From the NCBI GenBank assembly GCA_030432135.1, contig JAUIHD010000018.1, forward strand, positions 1 to 7,986: a DNA stretch of 7,986 bases. Direction: 5' to 3'. Position numbers and translations under genes: made by a program. This document shows positions 6,181 to 7,986 of the stretch, one piece after another (the stretch's first letter is position 1; each line of letters begins with the position of its first letter). This DNA comes from a bacterium (lineage in GTDB: Bacteria > Patescibacteriota > Minisyncoccia > Phycocordibacterales > 1-14-0-10-42-12). Below the pieces are notes generated by a model. The model saw nothing but the letters and a program-made list of their open reading frames with translations, ran no database searches and had not been told where the DNA came from.

Positions 6181-6222
6181 CATAACAAAAACTCCCTGGA
6201 TATCCAGGGGGTTTTTGTTATG
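6181..6222. terminator. Bidirectional terminator, 42-base near-perfect palindrome
   Basis: The two 21-base arms meet between 6201 and 6202 (CCCTGGATATCCAGGG core) and match except for one T/G pair at 6193/6210. Each arm carries five A or T next to the GC core, so the RNA from either strand makes a hairpin of about 19 bp with U-rich 3' flank. It lies between converging genes: the beta-CASP stop codon ends at 6180, and the rplT stop codon (6218-6220) lies inside the right arm. Confidence 0.92.
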
Positions 6223-6562
6223 AGACTTTCTCTACAACTTTCTTAAATGTCTCAGGATTGTTTTTCGCAAGTTCTGAAAGCATCTTTCGATTGAGTTCAA
6301 CATTTGCTTTCTTTAGGTTTCCGATAAGTTTACTATAGCTTGTGCCAAGTGACTTTGCGGCGCTTCCCAGAGAGACGTTCCATAGTTTTCGGAAGTCGTT
6401 CTTCTTGTCTCGTCTGTGTGCAAATGAGTATGTACCAGCATGTACCAATGCTTCATTTGCCATACGTTCTTTTGATTTTCGTCCGAAGCGGAATCCTTTT
6501 ACTCGTTTGAGGATATTGCGTCGTGATTTGAGAGCATTAACTCCTTTCTTTACTCGTACCAT
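6218..6562 (-). CDS. rplT: 50S ribosomal protein L20
   Basis: L20 binds 23S rRNA early in large-subunit assembly. The 114-residue length and sequence fit the family: a basic N-terminal extension (MVRVKKGVNALKSRRNILKR), the AGTYSFAHRRDKKNDFRKLW core and the helical C-terminus with NRKMLSELAKNNPETF. It starts 10 bases after the rpmI stop codon without a Shine-Dalgarno sequence. In E. coli and Bacillus L20 represses its own operon through a structured leader; here there is no room for such a leader between infC and rpmI, and the predicted leader before infC is only about 27 bases. The stop codon lies within the terminator palindrome. Confidence 0.97.
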   Translation of the reverse strand: MVRVKKGVNALKSRRNILKRVKGFRFGRKSKERMANEALVHAGTYSFAHRRDKKNDFRKLWNVSLGSAAKSLGTSYSKLIGNLKKANVELNRKMLSELAKNNPETFKKVVEKVS

Positions 6563-6572
6563 AATACTTTAA

Positions 6573-6767
6573 TTATTTAGTCTTAACTCCTGGAAGAAAT
6601 CTTCGGAGTGCTCGATTACTCATATTTACCGTCTTTGTTCGTCGCTTACTTGATTTCTCTGAAGCAGATTCTTTTGCATTAAAATGATTCTGACCAGACT
6701 TGCGGGCTTTCAGCTTCCCATTCTTTGTAACTTTTATTCTTTTGGTGAATGATTTGTTTGTTTTCAT
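6573..6767 (-). CDS. rpmI: 50S ribosomal protein L35
   Basis: L35 is a small, highly basic large-subunit protein; 64 residues is the usual length. MKTNKSFTKRIKVTKNGK at the N-terminus and RALRRFLPG near the C-terminus match the family, with the central K/R-rich stretch. I chose ATG 6767; an upstream in-frame TTG at 6782 would lie inside infC and add five residues. Only one base separates the infC stop codon from this ATG, so translation is probably coupled by re-initiation. Confidence 0.96.
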   Translation of the reverse strand: MKTNKSFTKRIKVTKNGKLKARKSGQNHFNAKESASEKSSKRRTKTVNMSNRALRRFLPGVKTK

Positions 6768-6768
6768 G

Positions 6769-7278
6769 TTATTTTTTCTCAATTATGAGAGAGAGACCCT
6801 TAGGACTCTTCTTTGCTGGGTCGGCTACTTTGTAGTCAACTGAAATGAGCCGCAAGATACGCTCAAGTCTTTCCTTAAGAAATCCTTGATCCATATACTT
6901 AATTCGTCCACGGAGGAAGAGATCTATTTTAACTCGATTACCCTCCGAGAGCCATTCAGAAGCCTTTTTGGCCTTTAATGATAGGTCATTTTCGCTTGTT
7001 CCTACCTTGATCTGAACATTCTTTACTTCGACGGAATGGGCCTTGGTTTTAGCCTCCTTAGCCTTCTTCTTCTGCTCGTACAGAAATTTACCATAATCGG
7101 CTATTTTTGCAACGGGCGGCTTAGCTGAGGGAGATATCTCGATAAGATCAAGTCCTGCCTCGGCTGCCTTCTCAAGAGCCTCTTCGCGGCTAATAACTCC
7201 TAGATTTCCTCCTTGTGCATCAATAACACGCAACTCGGGCGCTTTTATTCTCTGGTTTGTGCGTATATCGTCTTTCAA
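6769..7278 (-). CDS. infC: Translation initiation factor IF-3, probable TTG start
   Basis: IF-3 binds the 30S subunit, prevents premature 50S joining and checks the start codon. Visible are the N-domain IKAPELRVID and DLIEISPSAKPPVAKIADYG, the Lys-rich linker helix (KKKAKEAKTKA) and the C-domain with VKNVQIKVGTSENDL and VKIDLFLRGR. The start is uncertain. The frame is open back to GTG 7395, but that lies inside the divergent CBS gene and upstream of the promoter I find (-10 at 7312-7317, start near 7305). Downstream of that promoter there is no in-frame ATG or GTG before the conserved core; TTG 7278 gives 169 residues beginning (M)KDDIRTNQRIK, close to the usual N-terminus. ATC 7293 or ATA 7287 are rarer options. 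E. coli infC also uses a non-canonical start (AUU) for self-regulation. It is followed by rpmI and rplT. Confidence 0.9.
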   Translation of the reverse strand: MKDDIRTNQRIKAPELRVIDAQGGNLGVISREEALEKAAEAGLDLIEISPSAKPPVAKIADYGKFLYEQKKKAKEAKTKAHSVEVKNVQIKVGTSENDLSLKAKKASEWLSEGNRVKIDLFLRGRIKYMDQGFLKERLERILRLISVDYKVADPAKKSPKGLSLIIEKK

Positions 7279-7311
7279 ATCAAATATTGAGATTAGGTTG
7301 TAACGGGCAAC

Positions 7312-7340
7312 ATTATACAAAATAATATGCTTAAAGACAA
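7312..7340 (-). promoter_or_regulatory. Promoter of the infC-rpmI-rplT operon
   Basis: On the minus strand TTGTCT (7340-7335) and a perfect TATAAT (7317-7312) are separated by 17 bases. Transcription should begin near 7305, about 27 bases before the proposed TTG start. The element overlaps the promoter region of the divergent CBS gene. Confidence 0.65.
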
Positions 7341-7350
7341 GGGTTTTGCA

Positions 7351-7359
7351 TGATATAAT
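7351..7359 (+). promoter_or_regulatory. Extended -10 promoter of the CBS-domain gene, leaderless spacing
   Basis: TGATATAAT is a perfect TGn extended -10. Eight bases separate it from the ATG at 7368, so the mRNA should begin within a base or two of the start codon. The -35 region (about 7331-7336) coincides with the infC -35 hexamer on the other strand, so RNA polymerase probably cannot occupy both at once. Confidence 0.7.
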
Positions 7360-7367
7360 GGCTTTAT

Positions 7368-7817
7368 ATGAAGGTGAGGGACGTGATGCAGACACGTGTC
7401 ATATCGGTACCCCACACCGCCACGTACGAAGAGGCGGCTCGACTTCTCCATGTCTACAATATTAGTGGGTTACCTGTTGTGAACGACGAAGGGATTATTA
7501 TCGGTATTATTTCTGAAAAAGATCTGTTTCGTATCCTGTACCCAAACTATAGTGAATTTTATACAAATCCTGGGGCGTACTTGGACCTAGAGATTAGGGA
7601 ATCAGAGATTAAATCTGTTAAGTGGAAACCAGTAACTGATTTTATGGTGAACGATGTGATTACAGTAAAGCCAGATGATTTAATAATGAAAGCTGGGTCA
7701 CTCATGCTCTCTAAAGGTGTAAACAGGCTTGTTGTTATGGAAGATGGGGAGCTCAAAGGTATTTTGTCGCGAAGAGATATTTTCAAAAATATTTTGCAAA
7801 AACATTTGCTCTCATAA
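7368..7817 (+). CDS. Two-CBS-domain protein, probable adenine-nucleotide sensor
   Basis: The 149-residue protein consists of two CBS motifs (about 1-57 and 90-145) joined by a linker of about 30 residues; no other domain is present. Each CBS starts with the typical V-x-D/F-V/M-M-x-x-x-V-I-[ST]-V pattern. Each ends with the ribose-binding signature: GIISEKD (S49, D52) and GILSRRD (S134, D137). The Ser-x-x-Asp pair is the usual contact for AMP, ATP or related ligands in CBS modules, so nucleotide binding is a reasonable inference. The target is unknown; stand-alone CBS pairs usually act by binding a partner protein. It has its own leaderless-type promoter, diverges from infC, and is followed after 88 bases by a P-loop NTPase gene with its own promoter. 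The linker is longer and more acidic (YLDLEIRESEIK) than in the tightest CBS pairs. Confidence 0.9.
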   Translation: MKVRDVMQTRVISVPHTATYEEAARLLHVYNISGLPVVNDEGIIIGIISEKDLFRILYPNYSEFYTNPGAYLDLEIRESEIKSVKWKPVTDFMVNDVITVKPDDLIMKAGSLMLSKGVNRLVVMEDGELKGILSRRDIFKNILQKHLLS

Positions 7818-7839
7818 TATATTGGTCAAATCTATTTGT

Positions 7840-7868
7840 ATGACATGCATATAGCTTGTCCTTATTAT
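7840..7868 (+). promoter_or_regulatory. Promoter of the last gene, with a dyad in the spacer
   Basis: ATGACA (7840-7845) and TATTAT (7863-7868) each differ from consensus by one base and are separated by exactly 17 bases; transcription should begin near 7875. The interval 7842-7860 is an imperfect dyad, GACA-T-GC...GC-T-TGTC, lying between the two hexamers, where an operator would act. Confidence 0.55.
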
Positions 7869-7892
7869 TTATATGGAAATAAGATCTATAAA

Positions 7893-7898
7893 AGGAGG
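7893..7898 (+). promoter_or_regulatory. Strong Shine-Dalgarno sequence that sets the start at 7906
   Basis: AGGAGG lies seven bases before ATG 7906. It decides between this start and the in-frame ATG at 7873, which has no ribosome-binding site and would itself sit at the predicted transcription start. It is the only clear Shine-Dalgarno sequence in front of any gene in the window. Confidence 0.8.
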
Positions 7899-7905
7899 AA
7901 ACAGT

Positions 7906-7986
7906 ATGGTGCCGGTAATCGCTATAACAGGCGGGCCCTGTGGAGGAAAGACTACGGTGCTCAATCGGTTTGTCTCTGAGTTTAGT
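7906..7986 (+). CDS. P-loop NTPase, N-terminal 27 residues only (3' end outside window)
   Basis: Only the first 27 residues are visible, reading VIAITGGPCGGKTTVLNRF after the start. GGPCGGKTT is a Walker A motif at about residues 9-17, directly after the first beta strand, so the P-loop is at the extreme N-terminus, as in kinase-like folds. The ITGGPCxGKTT form resembles AAA_28/NadR-like ATP-binding proteins, some of which carry a C-terminal CYTH (triphosphate tunnel) domain. That is a guess from the first strand and loop; a thymidylate-kinase-like or other small-molecule kinase is also possible. The start is fixed by the Shine-Dalgarno sequence; an in-frame ATG at 7873 would add 11 residues. 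Confidence 0.75.
   Translation, partial: MVPVIAITGGPCGGKTTVLNRFVSEFS

Noticed and set aside
6342..6572. Plus-strand open frame opposite rplT
   Set aside because: It is the complement of a conserved ribosomal protein gene; the Arg/Phe-rich product reflects the Lys/Arg codons of rplT read backwards.
1..7986. CRISPR array, insertion sequence, prophage or toxin-antitoxin genes
   Set aside because: No regularly spaced repeats, transposase or integrase motifs, terminal repeats or toxin-antitoxin-like pairs are visible; nearly all sequence is accounted for by housekeeping genes.

Overview
The window reads as a typical chromosomal stretch from a small-genome bacterium, most likely a Candidate Phyla Radiation / Patescibacteria (Parcubacteria-like) lineage. 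This assignment is an inference. It rests on the very tight gene packing, the near absence of Shine-Dalgarno sequences, promoters placed so close to start codons that the mRNAs should be leaderless, the lengthened nucleoside diphosphate kinase, and the divergent short-LID adenylate kinase paralogues. No 16S rRNA or other decisive marker is present.

Region 1 (1-3493, plus strand) is the tail of an spc-type ribosomal protein operon: the C-terminal two thirds of secY, then three consecutive P-loop nucleoside monophosphate kinases (a guanylate kinase and two adenylate-kinase-family paralogues that look like a tandem duplication), then map (methionine aminopeptidase). Gaps are 2-12 bases. The usual secY-adk-map order is kept, but with one adk expanded to three kinase genes. 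Region 2 (3541-4157) is ndk with its own -10 element. Together these genes cover NMP to NDP to NTP phosphorylation beside the secretion and N-terminal-processing genes.

Region 3 (4158-4406) has no protein gene. It holds an apparent free-standing structured small RNA of about 170 nt, with an extended -10 promoter, 5' and 3' ends that pair, and a strong UUCG-loop terminator. I could not assign it to a family; it is the best candidate for something undescribed here. Region 4 (4407-6180) is a two-gene unit: a four-helix membrane protein resembling the DUF2238/E. coli YjdF type, overlapping a beta-CASP metallo-beta-lactamase RNase-like protein with an intact active site. It ends in a 42-base palindrome that should terminate transcription from both sides.

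Region 5 (6218-7278, minus strand) is the conserved infC-rpmI-rplT translation operon. Its infC has no ATG/GTG start downstream of its promoter and probably starts at TTG. Region 6 (7351-7986, plus strand) starts from a promoter overlapping the infC promoter: a two-CBS-domain protein likely to bind adenine nucleotides, then the first 27 codons of a P-loop NTPase that has the only strong Shine-Dalgarno sequence in the window.
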